From assembly GCF_006539565.1 (NCBI RefSeq), contig NZ_BJNG01000025.1, forward strand, positions 1 to 64,000: DNA of 64,000 nucleotides, given 5' to 3'. Numbering within the stretch: the first letter of the stretch is position 1; each line of letters begins with the position of its first letter. The notes beneath the pieces were generated by a model, which worked only from the letters and a program-made list of their open reading frames with translations, did no database searches and was not told the origin of the DNA. The position numbers and the translations under genes are program-made. The stretch is from Pseudonocardia hydrocarbonoxydans (GTDB lineage Bacteria > Actinomycetota > Actinomycetes > Mycobacteriales > Pseudonocardiaceae). Positions 28,543-38,725 of this stretch are shown piece by piece.

Positions 28543-29324
28543 GCCCGTCCCTCCGACGCCGACGCCCCGTCCACAAGAGGGAACGTGCGCACGGCTGATC
28601 CGTGCCCGTTGCGGCCGTGACCGTTGCCACCGGCGACGGCCTGCGGGTGCTCCGCGACGTGCCGGCGGGCGACGTGGAACGCCAGCACCTGCAGCTCGAC
28701 GGCCAGGTCGACCTTGCGCACCTCGACCTCGTCGGGCACCTGGAGCACCACGGGCGCGAAGTTGAGGATGCAGCGCACGCCGGACTCGACGAGCAGGTCG
28801 CAGACGCCCTGCGCGGCCGGCCCGGGCGTCGCGATCATCCCGATGGTGACCCCGCGCGCCGCGCAGACCGACGGGATCGCGTCGACGTGCTCGACCAGGA
28901 TGCCGTTGATGTGGATGCCGACCAGGTCGGGGTCGACGTCGAACAGCGCGGTGACGGGGAACCCGCGCCCGCCGAAGCCGGTGTAGCCGGCCAGCGCGTG
29001 GCCGAGGTTGCCCACCCCCACCAGCGCGACGGCCTGGCGGTGGTTGAGGCCCAGCACGCGCTCGAGCTGGTGCAGCAGCGAGGAGACCTCGTAGCCGACG
29101 CCGCGGATGCCGTAGGAGCCGATGTAGGACAGGTCCTTGCGCAGCTTCGCCGGGTTGACGCCGGTGACGCCGGCCAGCTCCTCGCTGGACACGGTCTCCG
29201 CGCCCTGCTCGGCGAGCTCCCCGAGCACGCGCAGGTACAGCGCGAGCCGGGCGACGCTGGCCTCCGGTATGGTCCGCGACCTGACCGCCCCGTCGTCGGG
29301 GTCGGCCTGCGGCGGCACGGTCAC
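28539..29324 (-). CDS. rex: Redox-sensing transcriptional repressor Rex
   Basis: 261 aa. An N-terminal winged helix ([16 protein letters not shown] ... [27 protein letters not shown]) precedes a Rossmann NADH-binding domain with [16 protein letters not shown] and [17 protein letters not shown]. It senses the NADH/NAD+ ratio and represses respiratory and heme genes. The GTG at 29324 has GAGGAG nine bases upstream; an alternative GTG lies at 29318. The C-terminal 30 residues are Gly/His/Asn-rich, an addition not needed for the fold. A Rex-operator match lies about 120 bases upstream. Confidence 0.95.
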
Positions 29325-29446
29325 GGGCGGTAACTCCTCGGGCGGGTCGGTGGCGGGCCGTCGACGACCCACGGGCCTGGCCCGGGAGATGCGACACCCG
29401 GCCGGTCGAAGGGGTCTTGACGGCGACTGGAAGACACGGTAGCCGC

Positions 29447-29464
29447 TTGTGAAGACCCGCACAA
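29447..29464 (-). promoter_or_regulatory. Rex operator (ROP-like) upstream of rex-hemACD
   Basis: TTGTGAAGACCCGCACAA is an 18-bp site with perfect TTGTG/CACAA ends and exact consensus spacing (TTGTGA-N6-TCACAA type). The left half TTGTGAA is complete; the right half lacks the TT before CACAA. It lies upstream of rex in the position expected for autoregulation of the rex-hem operon. Confidence 0.65.
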
Positions 29465-29567
29465 AGTTGCGATCTTGAACTTGACCGTGCTCACGCCGGG
29501 CCGCTCCGGCCCCGACCGGCCGTCGCTCCCCACGCCCCGTTCGTCGCCGGCGGTCCGTCCCACAACG

Positions 29568-29608
29568 CCGCAGGGGCGGCCCCGGGAGACCCGGGACCGC
29601 CCCTGCGG
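29568..29608 (-). terminator. Terminator after the fasciclin gene
   Basis: Nineteen-base arms CCGCAGGGGCGGCCCCGGG and CCCGGGACCGCCCCTGCGG pair with one mismatch around the loop AGA. It begins 22 bases past the stop of the fasciclin lipoprotein gene and isolates it from the rex operon promoter. Confidence 0.8.
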
Positions 29609-29630
29609 ACGTCGTGCTGGCGTGTGGAGA

Positions 29631-30296
29631 TCAGGCCGCCGGCATGAGGATGGTGTCGATCACGAACACGGTGGCGTTCGCGGTCGGGACGTTGCCACAG
29701 AGGTTCGTGGCGGCGGTGCCGTTGCCACCGTCGAAGGTGGGGGCGTCGGCGGTGCCACCGATGGTGACGGTGCCACCCGACAGGACGTCGACGGTGCCGG
29801 CCTCGACCAGGCCCGCGGCGTCGTAACGGGTCGAGGAGACGTGGCCCTGGAGGATCGGGGCCAGCTGGTCGGGGTTGGCGACCAGGGTCTCGACGGTGCC
29901 CGCGGGGAGCGCCTCGAACGCGCCGTTGAACGGGGCGAACACGGTGAGCGCCGGGGCGGCGTTCAGGGTATCGGCCAGGCCGTCGACGGCACCGACGGCG
30001 GTGACCAGCGTGGACAGCAGCGGGTTGTTCGACGCGGCGGTGGCCACCGGGTCGTCGATCATGCCCTGGGCGGAGCCTTCGCCCTCGGTGGGGACCTGGT
30101 CGCAGGCCGGGCCGAAGATGTCCTCGATGGTGGTGACGCCGTCGGACGACATCTGCATCTCACTGGACGCCGCGGCGGACGGGGCCGACGAGGCGGGGGC
30201 CTCGGCGGAGGGGGTCTCGGAGCTGCTGCACGCGCCCAGCGCCACGGTCAGGGCAGCCATGGCGCCGACGGCGGCCAGTCGCTGGATCTTTCGCAC
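29631..30296 (-). CDS. Fasciclin-domain lipoprotein (MPT70/MPT83-like)
   Basis: 221 aa. The signal peptide ends in a lipobox VALGACSSS. A Ser/Ala-rich linker leads to a FAS1 domain with DPVATAASNNPLLSTLVTAV, LTVFAPFNGAFEALP and the H-box-like ILQGHV, ending VFVIDTILMPAA. FAS1 lipoproteins are cell-surface adhesion or matrix proteins. GTG 30296 has GAGGAGGACACACC upstream. It follows a molybdopterin oxidoreductase on the same strand, 182 bases downstream. Confidence 0.88.
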   Translation of the reverse strand: MRKIQRLAAVGAMAALTVALGACSSSETPSAEAPASSAPSAAASSEMQMSSDGVTTIEDIFGPACDQVPTEGEGSAQGMIDDPVATAASNNPLLSTLVTAVGAVDGLADTLNAAPALTVFAPFNGAFEALPAGTVETLVANPDQLAPILQGHVSSTRYDAAGLVEAGTVDVLSGGTVTIGGTADAPTFDGGNGTAATNLCGNVPTANATVFVIDTILMPAA

Positions 30297-30478
30297 GGTG
30301 TGTCCTCCTCGAGCTCGACCCGGTCTGTCCGGGTCGCTACATAGAAACCTTCGACATCGAGCCGAAGGTGGTTCACTCACTGGACGTAACGTTTCGGCTA
30401 CGACAACCGTGGCCCCACGAACACGAGCTCGGCTCCGACGAATCGGCCGAACGGCCTAAGATTCGCCCTCCCAATGGA

Positions 30479-32095
30479 CTACGCAACGGTGAAGATAGTG
30501 GCAGGCCACCCGGATGCTCCATCCGGGATCGGATCGGCCCGCATCTCGGTCTGGGTAACGCCGTTACGGTCGGTAGCGCGCGTCTGGACGGTGTGGCTGC
30601 CCGGAGCCAGCTCGAAGTCGGTGCGCCACATCCGCCAGGTGCGGGTGTTGACCTCCTCGGCCAGCTCCGCGTCCTGCCACTCGCCGCCGTCCATCCGCAC
30701 CTCGACGCGGCTGATCCCGGTGGGCTGCGACCAGGCGATCCCGGCCACGGTGAGCCGGCCGGCCGGCTGCGTCGACAGGCCCTTGGGGAAGTCGATCCGC
30801 GACTGGGTCTTGATCGGCGCGAACTGCCCCCACCCGCGCTGCAGCCAGTAGCCCTGGTCGGCGGCGAAGGTGGTGAGCTCGATGTCGGTGACCCACTTGG
30901 TCGCCGACAGGAAGCCGTAGAGCCCGGGGACGATCAGCCGCACCGGGAAGCCGTGCTCGGCGGGCAGCGCCTCGCCGTTCATCCCGACCGCGACCAGCGC
31001 ACCGCGTCCCGGTTCCATGATCACGTCGGTGGGCGAGCCCGCCGTCCAGCCGTCGAGGCTGGTGGAGAGCACCTGGTCGGCGCCGGGCTGCACGCCCGCC
31101 TCGAGCAGCAGGTCGCGCAGCTCCACCCCGACGAAGTCGGCGGTGGAGATGTAGGGGCCGCCGACGACGTTCGACACGCACGTCATCGTGATCGTCCGCT
31201 CGACCAGCGGGCGGGCCATGAGGTCGTCGAAGTTCAGCGAGAGCGGCCGGTCGACCATCCCGCCGATGCGCAGCGACCACGTCTGCTCCGACTGCAGCGG
31301 CAGCGAGAGCGCGGTGTCGACGCGGTAGAACTCGGCGTTGGAGGTGAGGAACGGCGGCGTCCCGCTCTCGACGAACGCCGCGCCCGCGGGCACCGGCGGC
31401 GCGGTCTCGGCCAGCGACGCGGCCGCCAGGCGGGCCGTGACCCGCGCCCGGGACTGGTCGATGCTCGGCGCCAGCAGGACCCCTCCCCCGCCGGCGACCA
31501 CCGCCCCCGCCCCGACCGCGGCGGTGCCGATCAGCACGCTGCGCCGCGACACCTCCGGACCGCCCGACCGCGCGAGGGCCGACCGGCTCGCGAGCCGGTG
31601 CAGCCAGGCGAACGACCCGACCCCGGCGACGATCGACGCCAGCGGCGCGAGCACCGAGAGCGGCCCGAACGTCGGCGAGGCCACCACGACCGCCAGCCCG
31701 ACCAGACCCAGCACGACCACGACGGCCAGTCCGGGGCGCGCGCCGCGCCGCGACAGCAGGCCGGCCACCGCCGCGACGGCCGCGATGACGACCGCCATGC
31801 CGCCCAGCAGGATCGGCTTGTCGGCGGTGCCGAAGGTGGTCTTGGCGAACTCGGTGAGCCACTGCGGCGAGAACCGGATGACGGTGTCGCCCACCGCCAG
31901 GAACGGCGACGAGCCCGGGGCGACCAGCGCCACCAGGTGCCCGACGCCCAGCGCCGCCGCGACGGCGAGCACCCCGATCAGCGCGGCGAGCCCGCGCGGG
32001 ATCTCGGCGGGACGGGCGTGGTCGGTGGCGTGCTCGGGCGGGGCCGCGGTGGTGCTCACGGCGGAAGGTTCGGCCCCTGACGCCCGGCGGTTCAC
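30479..32095 (-). CDS. Membrane-anchored molybdopterin-dependent oxidoreductase, copy 2
   Basis: 538 aa. About five N-terminal helices; the last is preceded by a twin-arginine motif SRRSVLIGT (R184-R185). The sulfite-oxidase-type molybdopterin domain has its Mo-ligating cysteine in MTCVSNVVGGPY (C306). It also has GMNGEALPAEHGFPVRLIVPGLYG and a C-terminal Ig-like domain (ISRVEVRMDGGEWQDA). It shares layout and motifs with the 10128-11663 protein, so the two are paralogues. GTG 32095 is used; GTG 32059 is an alternative, and neither has a strong ribosome binding site. Likely a respiratory or repair oxidoreductase on the outer face. Confidence 0.9.
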   Translation of the reverse strand: MNRRASGAEPSAVSTTAAPPEHATDHARPAEIPRGLAALIGVLAVAAALGVGHLVALVAPGSSPFLAVGDTVIRFSPQWLTEFAKTTFGTADKPILLGGMAVVIAAVAAVAGLLSRRGARPGLAVVVVLGLVGLAVVVASPTFGPLSVLAPLASIVAGVGSFAWLHRLASRSALARSGGPEVSRRSVLIGTAAVGAGAVVAGGGGVLLAPSIDQSRARVTARLAAASLAETAPPVPAGAAFVESGTPPFLTSNAEFYRVDTALSLPLQSEQTWSLRIGGMVDRPLSLNFDDLMARPLVERTITMTCVSNVVGGPYISTADFVGVELRDLLLEAGVQPGADQVLSTSLDGWTAGSPTDVIMEPGRGALVAVGMNGEALPAEHGFPVRLIVPGLYGFLSATKWVTDIELTTFAADQGYWLQRGWGQFAPIKTQSRIDFPKGLSTQPAGRLTVAGIAWSQPTGISRVEVRMDGGEWQDAELAEEVNTRTWRMWRTDFELAPGSHTVQTRATDRNGVTQTEMRADPIPDGASGWPATIFTVA

Positions 32096-32117
32096 CGCGG
32101 GCGCGCGCCGTCACCGG

Positions 32118-32354
32118 TCAGGGGGCGAGGTCGCGCCGCAGCCGCGGTTCGTCGACGCGCCAGAACCCGTGCTCCCGGTCGTCGACGACGATCACCGGCA
32201 CCCGGTCGCCGTACTCGGCCCGCAGCTCCGGGTCGGAGTCGACGTCGACCGCGCCCCAGCCGACGCCCAGCTCACCGCAGATGCGCTCGACGTCGGCCTC
32301 GGCCGCGACGCACGACGGGCACCCGGCGCGCGTGTAGACCGTCACCCGGCCCAC
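32118..32354 (-). CDS. Glutaredoxin-like small thioredoxin-fold protein
   Basis: 78 aa, starting GTG at 32354. VTVYTRAGCPSCVAAE carries a CPSC redox motif; VPVIVVDDREHGFWRVDE supplies the cis-proline region (VPV). Similar to Rv0508 of the conserved mycobacterial order. Reduces disulfides or serves as an electron donor. It sits immediately upstream of the molybdopterin oxidoreductase gene (22 bases apart). Confidence 0.85.
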   Translation of the reverse strand: MGRVTVYTRAGCPSCVAAEADVERICGELGVGWGAVDVDSDPELRAEYGDRVPVIVVDDREHGFWRVDEPRLRRDLAP

Positions 32355-32384
32355 GACGACGCCCCACTCACGACGACACCCCGC

Positions 32385-33947
32385 TCACGAGGCGGCCAGC
32401 TGCCGCCGCGCGACCTTGCCGGTCGGCGTGCGCGGCAGCTCGTCGACGAACGCGATCACCGACGGCGCCTTGAACCGGGCCAGGCGCAGCGTGCAGTGCG
32501 CCCGCACCTCCTCCTCGGTGAGCGTGGATCCCGCGGCGCGCACCAGCACCGCCTTCACGGCCTCCCCGGTGCGGTCGTCGGCGACCCCGACGACGGCCGC
32601 CTCGGCCACGCCGTCGATCTCGGCGAGCACCCGCTCGACCTCGCGCGGGTAGACGTTGAAGCCGTTGACGATGACCAGGTCCGACGAGCGGTCGACCAGG
32701 TGCAGGTCGCCGTCGGCGTCGAGGAACCCGACGTCGGCGGTGCGGAACCAGCCGTCCGCGTCGGGGCCGCCCGCGCCGTCGGGCCAGTAGCCGGAGAACA
32801 GGTTGGGCCCGCGCACGGCCACCAGCCCGGTGTCGTGGCTGGGCTCGGAGACCGCGTCGAGCTCCTCGTCGTCGTCGGGGTCCTCGGTGTCGATCGGGCG
32901 CCCCTCGGCGTCGACGAGGCGCAGCTCGATCCCGGGCAGTGCTCGCCCGACCGACCCCGGCTTCGCGACGCCGCCGACGCCGTTGGTCGTCAGCACCGGT
33001 CCGCCCTCCGTGAGGCCGTAGCCCTCGAAGATCCACAGTCCGGTGGCGTCCCGGAAGTCGGCCAACCAGCGCGCCGGCAGCGGCGCGCCGCCGGAGGTGC
33101 ACATGCGGACGTTGGCGGTGGCCGCGCGCAGGTCGGCCGGCGGGAGGTCGAGCAGCGACCGGAACATCGACGGCACCCCGGCCACCCCGCTGACCCGGTG
33201 CGCCACCAGCACCTCGGCGGTGTGCTCCGGGTCGAACCGCCCGGTCAGCACGGCGGTGGCCCCGGCCCAGCACACCTGCAGGAAGCCCGCGGCCAGCCCG
33301 AACACGTGGAACATCGGCAGCGACAGCAGCACGCGGTCGACCGGGGTGACCGGCGCCGGACGCAGCTCCGCGGCCTGGGCGCGGTTGGCCAGCAGCGCCC
33401 GGTGGGACAGCCGGACACCGCGCGGCGTGCCCGTCGTGCCCGAGGTGTAGACGAGCAGGGCGATGTCCTCGCCGCCGACACCGTGCGTGACCGTCTCCCC
33501 GTCGGAGACCCGGCCGGAGAGCTCCGGCGGCCCGATCAGGGCGGCCCCCACGGCGGCCGCGCAGCCCGCCGCGTCGAGGTCGTCGGGGGGTGCGACCACG
33601 ATCGACGGCGTGCAGTCGGCGAACACGATCCCCAGCTCGCGCGGCACCGCCACCGGCCCGATCGGGACGGCCACGGCGTCGGCGCGCACCGCGCCTAGCA
33701 CGGCCACGCAGAACGGGGCGCCGTTGGCCAGGCGCACCACGACGCGGTCGCCGGGCCGCACCCCGGCCGCGCGCAGCCGCGCGGCCTCCGCAGCACTCGC
33801 CGCGTCGATATCGGCCCAGGTCAGCGTGGTGCCACCGGTGACGTCGACGATCGCGGGGTGATCGGGAGTGCGGGCGGCGGCGCGCGTCACGAGCTCGGCG
33901 AGGTGCCGGGGGGCGCCGGTCCCGTGCGGGCTGGTCGGGCTGTCCAC
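32385..33947 (-). CDS. Acyl-CoA synthetase (AMP-forming, fatty-acid type)
   Basis: 520 aa ANL-family ligase. Motifs: LLVYTSGTTGTPRGVRLSHR (P-loop), FEGYGLTEGGPVLT (A5), WFRTADVGFLDADGDLHLVDRSSDLVIVNG (A7/A8) and the C-terminal RTPTGKVARRQL catalytic lysine. The GTG at 33947 (VDSPTSPHGTG) has AGGAG four bases before it; sequence further upstream in frame is Arg/Pro-rich and not convincing. The specific acid is unknown; a medium- or long-chain fatty acid is the family norm. Divergent from bldN. Confidence 0.88.
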   Translation of the reverse strand: MDSPTSPHGTGAPRHLAELVTRAAARTPDHPAIVDVTGGTTLTWADIDAASAAEAARLRAAGVRPGDRVVVRLANGAPFCVAVLGAVRADAVAVPIGPVAVPRELGIVFADCTPSIVVAPPDDLDAAGCAAAVGAALIGPPELSGRVSDGETVTHGVGGEDIALLVYTSGTTGTPRGVRLSHRALLANRAQAAELRPAPVTPVDRVLLSLPMFHVFGLAAGFLQVCWAGATAVLTGRFDPEHTAEVLVAHRVSGVAGVPSMFRSLLDLPPADLRAATANVRMCTSGGAPLPARWLADFRDATGLWIFEGYGLTEGGPVLTTNGVGGVAKPGSVGRALPGIELRLVDAEGRPIDTEDPDDDEELDAVSEPSHDTGLVAVRGPNLFSGYWPDGAGGPDADGWFRTADVGFLDADGDLHLVDRSSDLVIVNGFNVYPREVERVLAEIDGVAEAAVVGVADDRTGEAVKAVLVRAAGSTLTEEEVRAHCTLRLARFKAPSVIAFVDELPRTPTGKVARRQLAAS

Positions 33948-34416
33948 GGTGCTCCTGGGTGCGGTCGGTGGGACGACGCGGGCGCGCGTGCCGGAGGGGT
34001 GCCGGGCCCGCCCCCCGAGTCTGGCACGGGGGGCCTGTCGGTCGGATGTGTGCCGCGCGACGCCGGAGGCGCGCGACGGGCGGCCGACACACCCCGCGAT
34101 CGTGACGTTGACCGCGCGTAACCGTCCGCTCACCGGAACAGGACCACGGCAAGTGGATGCTGCGTGCTTCACCACATCGGTTCGCCCGTATGCTTCGGCC
34201 CACCTTCAGACGTCTCAACGCGTCAGCTCCCCCATAGACGCGGCGACTCACCCAAGGGAGTGGCATGCAGCCTGTAGCCAGCGCACCGCGAGCCGACCCC
34301 TGGCGTGCCGACCGACGTACCCGACCTCCCGGTCGGGAGGCATGACCCGCCCGATGCGACCGTCCCGGCTGCTCCGTACCGACACCGCCCGCGGACCCGC
34401 GGGTGGAGAGGTCGAC
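33948..34416. other. Divergent intergenic region upstream of bldN
   Basis: 469 bases without a supported gene between the acyl-CoA synthetase and bldN. It contains a BldD-box-like palindrome at 34108-34122 and a short dyad CCTCCCGGTCGGGAGG at 34325-34340, just before an in-frame ATG at 34342 that is rejected as the bldN start. Long regulatory regions upstream of bldN are also seen in Streptomyces. Confidence 0.5.
34108..34122 (+). promoter_or_regulatory. Candidate BldD-box upstream of bldN
   Basis: TTGACCGCGCGTAAC fits the BldD consensus nTnACnCWGnGTnAn at seven of nine fixed positions, including the outer T-AC and GT-A elements. bldN is a known BldD target in Streptomyces. The match is imperfect and unscored. 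Confidence 0.3.
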
Positions 34417-35106
34417 ATGTCACCGATTGCACCACCGGCCGCCCCCGAGGCCGCCATGCCGCTGCCCCGGCAGCGCCCCCGCGAGACCGCACCGCCCGAG
34501 CCGCCCGCCCCCGGGCCGGCCGCGGCCGTCGACGGGCCCGATCCGGTCGACGAACCGGACACCGCAGGCGCCTGGTCGCTGGTCCGTGCCGCCCAGGAGG
34601 GCGACATGGACGCGTTCAGTCAGCTCTACGACCGCTACTACGACGTCGTGTTCCGCTACGTCCTGTTCCGCATGAACGACCGGACGCTGGCCGAGGACAT
34701 CACGCAGGAGGCCTTCGTCCGGGCGCTGCGGCGCATCGGCTCGGTCACCTATCAGGGCCGCGACATCGCCGCGTGGTTCGTCACCATCGCGCGCAACCTG
34801 ATCTTCGACCACGTGAAGTCGAGCCGGTACCGGCTGGAGTCCACGACGGCCGACATCATCGACCTCTCGCCGAGCACGCACGGTCCCGAGCAGCAGGTGC
34901 TCGACGGCGCCACCAACGACGAGCTCATCCGCTGCGTGCGCAAACTGAACCCCGACCAGCAGGAATGCATCACCCTGCGGTTCCTGCAGGGGCTCTCGGT
35001 CGCCGAGACGGCGCGCATCATGGATCGCAACGAGGGCGCCGTCAAGGCCCTGCAGCACCGCGCGGTCCGCCGGCTCGCCCAGCTGCTGCCGGAGGGCCTG
35101 CGATGA
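34417..35106 (+). CDS. bldN: ECF RNA polymerase sigma factor, BldN-like
   Basis: 229 aa. A Pro/Ala-rich N-terminal extension of about 50 residues precedes region 2 (DAFSQLYDRYYDVVFRYVLF, TLAEDITQEAFVRALRRI). Region 4 follows (LIRCVRKLNPDQQECITLRF, LSVAETARIMDRNEGAVKAL). The extension, the position near rex-hem, and the RsbN-like membrane gene immediately downstream match Streptomyces sigma-BldN, which drives aerial-development genes. ATG 34417 has GGAG eight bases upstream. An in-frame ATG at 34342 would add 25 residues but has its ribosome binding site too close. Confidence 0.85.
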   Translation: MSPIAPPAAPEAAMPLPRQRPRETAPPEPPAPGPAAAVDGPDPVDEPDTAGAWSLVRAAQEGDMDAFSQLYDRYYDVVFRYVLFRMNDRTLAEDITQEAFVRALRRIGSVTYQGRDIAAWFVTIARNLIFDHVKSSRYRLESTTADIIDLSPSTHGPEQQVLDGATNDELIRCVRKLNPDQQECITLRFLQGLSVAETARIMDRNEGAVKALQHRAVRRLAQLLPEGLR

Positions 35107-35293
35107 CTCGGCGCCTTATCGTCCCACCAGCCGTAGGCGTTACGGGTGCGGCGAACGAACAACTCGATGCGGTGAACGGTCTCACAGCCGTAACCCCTCG
35201 CCCGGAGCCTCGTTGTACCGGCGACAGTCGAGAAAGCGCAGCAGGCCCGGGCGCCGCGACACAGAGCGCAGGGATGCAGTGAGGACGGCCAAC

Positions 35294-36697
35294 ATGCCCG
35301 CCGGACAGGGCAAGGACGCAGAGCAGCTGGACGCGGCGATCGAGCAGGGGACACCCCCCGGCTCCGTCGCCGATCCCGAGCTCGCGCGTGATCTGGAGAT
35401 CGTGGCGATGCTGCGGACGCGCCGTGCGGAGTTCGATCCGCACCCCGCGGCCCGCTCCGACGCCAAGCAGCGGCTGATGGCCGCGCTGCTGGCGGCACAG
35501 GCCGAGGACCGCGCCGCCGCGGCGCCCCGCGCGCCGCACCCCGCCGAGCTCACCGCGCCCCTGCCGTCCCTCGCCGGACCCCCCGTACCGGTCGGCGCCG
35601 CCGACGAGACCGCCGTCATCGGCCGGGTCACCGACGAGGTCCTCGACGGGGAGGCCGGCCCCGCGGTCGAGTCCCCCGCCGCCGAGTCCCCCGCCGCGGA
35701 GTCCCCCGCCGTCGAGGCGCCGGTGGTCCGGTCCGCCCGGCCCGGCCGGCACAGCCTGCCGACGCGCCCCGGTTCGCGCGCCCGCTCCCGGGCCGCCGCG
35801 CGCCCGCCGTCCCGTGGCCTGCGGCGCCGGTTCGCCGTCGTCGGGGCGGCCGCGATGGTCGCCATGGTCGCGATCGCGACGGTGGGGGACTTCGCCAGCC
35901 GCAACGCGCTGCCCGGCGACGCGCTGTACGGCGTCAAGCGCGTGGCCGAGAACACCGGCCTCGCCTTCACCTTCGACGACACCGAGCGCGCCCAGCGCCA
36001 CCTCGCGATCGCCACCACGCGCCTCGACGAGGTCGAGCAGCTCGTCCAGCTGGGCGCCGGCGCCACGAGCGTCGACCCCACGCTGGTGGAGAGCACGATG
36101 CGCGACTTCGACACCTCCACCGGTGAGGGCTCGCGGATGCTGCTGGGCGCCGACGAGGCCGCCGCGGCACCCGCGCTGGGCGACCTGCGCACCTGGGCCG
36201 CCGAGCAGGCCGCACGCCTGTCGGTGCTGCGCTCCTCGCTGCCGGAGCCTGCCGTGGCCGAGGCCGACAGCTCCCTCGCCCTGCTCGACCGCCTGGTCGG
36301 GCGCACCGAGGCGCTGGAGGCGCGCAGCTCCTGCTCCGAGGTCGCCTCCGCGTCCTCCGACGACCTGGGCCGGCTCCCGGCCGACGGCACGTGCTCCCCG
36401 CGGGCGCAGGTCGCCGACGACCCGTCGACCGCCGTCGACGAGAGCGTGACCCCGACGACGAGCCCGGGCGGGTCCTCGTCGAGCACCACCCCGGGCACGA
36501 CCACCCCCCAGACCCCGACCCCCGACGGCGGCCTGCTGCCCGAGCTGGGCCCCGACGGCCTCCCGCTGCCCGGCCAGGAGGGTCTGTCCACCAGCGGCGG
36601 GGAGGGCGAGGGGGACGTCTCGATCCCGCTGCCGCTGGTGCCGCCGATCCTGCTGCCGCCGTTGCTCCCGGGCATGCCGGGCGTGTCGATCGGCTGA
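35294..36697 (+). CDS. rsbN: RsbN-like transmembrane anti-sigma factor (DUF5667)
   Basis: 467 aa. A cytoplasmic N-terminal region of about 175 residues starts with ELARDLEIVAMLRTRR and contains ESPAAESPAAESPAVE repeats. One membrane helix follows (FAVVGAAAMVAMVAIATVG). The extracellular part has NALPGDALYGVKRVAENTGLAFTFDDTERAQRHLAIA, typical of DUF5667, then a long Thr/Ser/Pro-rich tail. This is the RsbN arrangement: the N-terminus binds sigma-BldN. ATG 35294 has GAGG nine bases upstream; GTG 35279 is an alternative. It follows bldN by 187 bases. Confidence 0.82.
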   Translation: MPAGQGKDAEQLDAAIEQGTPPGSVADPELARDLEIVAMLRTRRAEFDPHPAARSDAKQRLMAALLAAQAEDRAAAAPRAPHPAELTAPLPSLAGPPVPVGAADETAVIGRVTDEVLDGEAGPAVESPAAESPAAESPAVEAPVVRSARPGRHSLPTRPGSRARSRAAARPPSRGLRRRFAVVGAAAMVAMVAIATVGDFASRNALPGDALYGVKRVAENTGLAFTFDDTERAQRHLAIATTRLDEVEQLVQLGAGATSVDPTLVESTMRDFDTSTGEGSRMLLGADEAAAAPALGDLRTWAAEQAARLSVLRSSLPEPAVAEADSSLALLDRLVGRTEALEARSSCSEVASASSDDLGRLPADGTCSPRAQVADDPSTAVDESVTPTTSPGGSSSSTTPGTTTPQTPTPDGGLLPELGPDGLPLPGQEGLSTSGGEGEGDVSIPLPLVPPILLPPLLPGMPGVSIG

Positions 36698-36720
36698 TGT
36701 CGCCGCTCCTGCTCGGGCCC

Positions 36721-36752
36721 GGGCCGCCGCGAAGGATCCTTCGCGGCGGCCC
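36721..36752. terminator. 32-bp perfect palindrome after rsbN
   Basis: GGGCCGCCGCGAAGGA followed by TCCTTCGCGGCGGCCC is a perfect 32-bp palindrome centred on GGATCC, 24 bases past the rsbN stop. It can fold into a long stem with a minimal loop and most likely terminates bldN-rsbN transcription. Confidence 0.75.
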
Positions 36753-36802
36753 TGCTCGTTAGGGTGGTGCTCCCGACCGTCGTCGAAACCGGAGGAGCGC
36801 AG

Positions 36803-37693
36803 GTGACCGGCGCAGCAGACGCCCCGATCGGGATCGACGCATCCACGGCGCTCGATCCGGCCGTCCGGGCCGGGGAGGCCTCGGCCGCCGCCGCGGTCGC
36901 CGCGGGCGACGGCGGCCCCGCCGACGTCCCGCTGACCGACCTCACGGCGGCGGCGTTCTTCGACGTCGACAACACGATGATGGTCGGCGCCTCGATCTTC
37001 CACTTCGCCCGCGGCCTGGCCGCGCGCAAGTTCTTCACCAGCTCCGACCTGGCCGGGTTCGCCTGGCAGCAGGTGAAGTTCCGGGTCGGCGGCCGGGAGA
37101 GCACCTACTCGACGACCACCGGGCGCGACACGGCGCTGTCGTTCGTCGCCGGGCGGGGGGTCGAGGAGATCACCGAGCTCGGCGAGGAGATCTACGACGA
37201 GCTGATGGCCGACCGGATCTGGGCCGGCACCCGGGCGCTGGCGCAGATGCATCTCGACGCCGGCCAGCGCGTCTGGCTGGTCACCGCCACCCCGGTGGAG
37301 CTGGCGCTGATCATCGCGCGGCGGCTCGGGCTCACCGGGGCGCTCGGCACGGTCGCGGAGAGCGTCGACGGGGTCTACACCGGCCGGCTGGTCGGGGAGA
37401 TCCTGCACGGGCCCGCCAAGGGGCACGCCGTGCGCGCACTGGCCGCCGGCGAGGGTCTGGACCTGCGCCGCTGCACGGCCTACTCCGACTCGGTCAACGA
37501 CGTGCCGATGCTCTCGGCCGTCGGCACCGCGGTGGCGGTGAACCCCGACTCCGCGCTGCGCGACATCGCGCGGGCCCGCGGCTGGCAGATCCGCGACTTC
37601 CGCACCGGCCGCAAGGCCGCCCGCATCGGCGTGCCGTCGATGCTGGGGGCGGCCGCCGTCGCCGCGGCCGGGATGGCCGTGCGCAGGCGCTGA
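36803..37693 (+). CDS. HAD-IB family phosphatase (SerB1-like)
   Basis: 296 aa. HAD motif I is [16 protein letters not shown], motif [14 protein letters not shown], and the motif III/IV region [18 protein letters not shown]. It corresponds to Rv0505c (annotated SerB1); whether it acts on phosphoserine or a phospholipid intermediate is open. Its neighbour is a glycerolipid acyltransferase, convergent with it. The GTG at 36803 follows GGAGGAG with five-base spacing; an upstream GTG at 36764 lacks one. The C-terminus ends in a hydrophobic stretch and MAVRRR. Confidence 0.87.
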   Translation: MTGAADAPIGIDASTALDPAVRAGEASAAAAVAAGDGGPADVPLTDLTAAAFFDVDNTMMVGASIFHFARGLAARKFFTSSDLAGFAWQQVKFRVGGRESTYSTTTGRDTALSFVAGRGVEEITELGEEIYDELMADRIWAGTRALAQMHLDAGQRVWLVTATPVELALIIARRLGLTGALGTVAESVDGVYTGRLVGEILHGPAKGHAVRALAAGEGLDLRRCTAYSDSVNDVPMLSAVGTAVAVNPDSALRDIARARGWQIRDFRTGRKAARIGVPSMLGAAAVAAAGMAVRRR

Positions 37694-37700
37694 GCGCCGG

Positions 37701-38699
<999 letters not shown>

Positions 38700-38725
38700 G
38701 GAGGCTCCCCTCGCGTCGGCGTGCG

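Noticed and set aside
34342-34416. Earlier in-frame start for bldN at 34342
   Set aside because: Its GGAGG is only one base from the ATG, whereas the ATG at 34417 has GGAG at ideal spacing.
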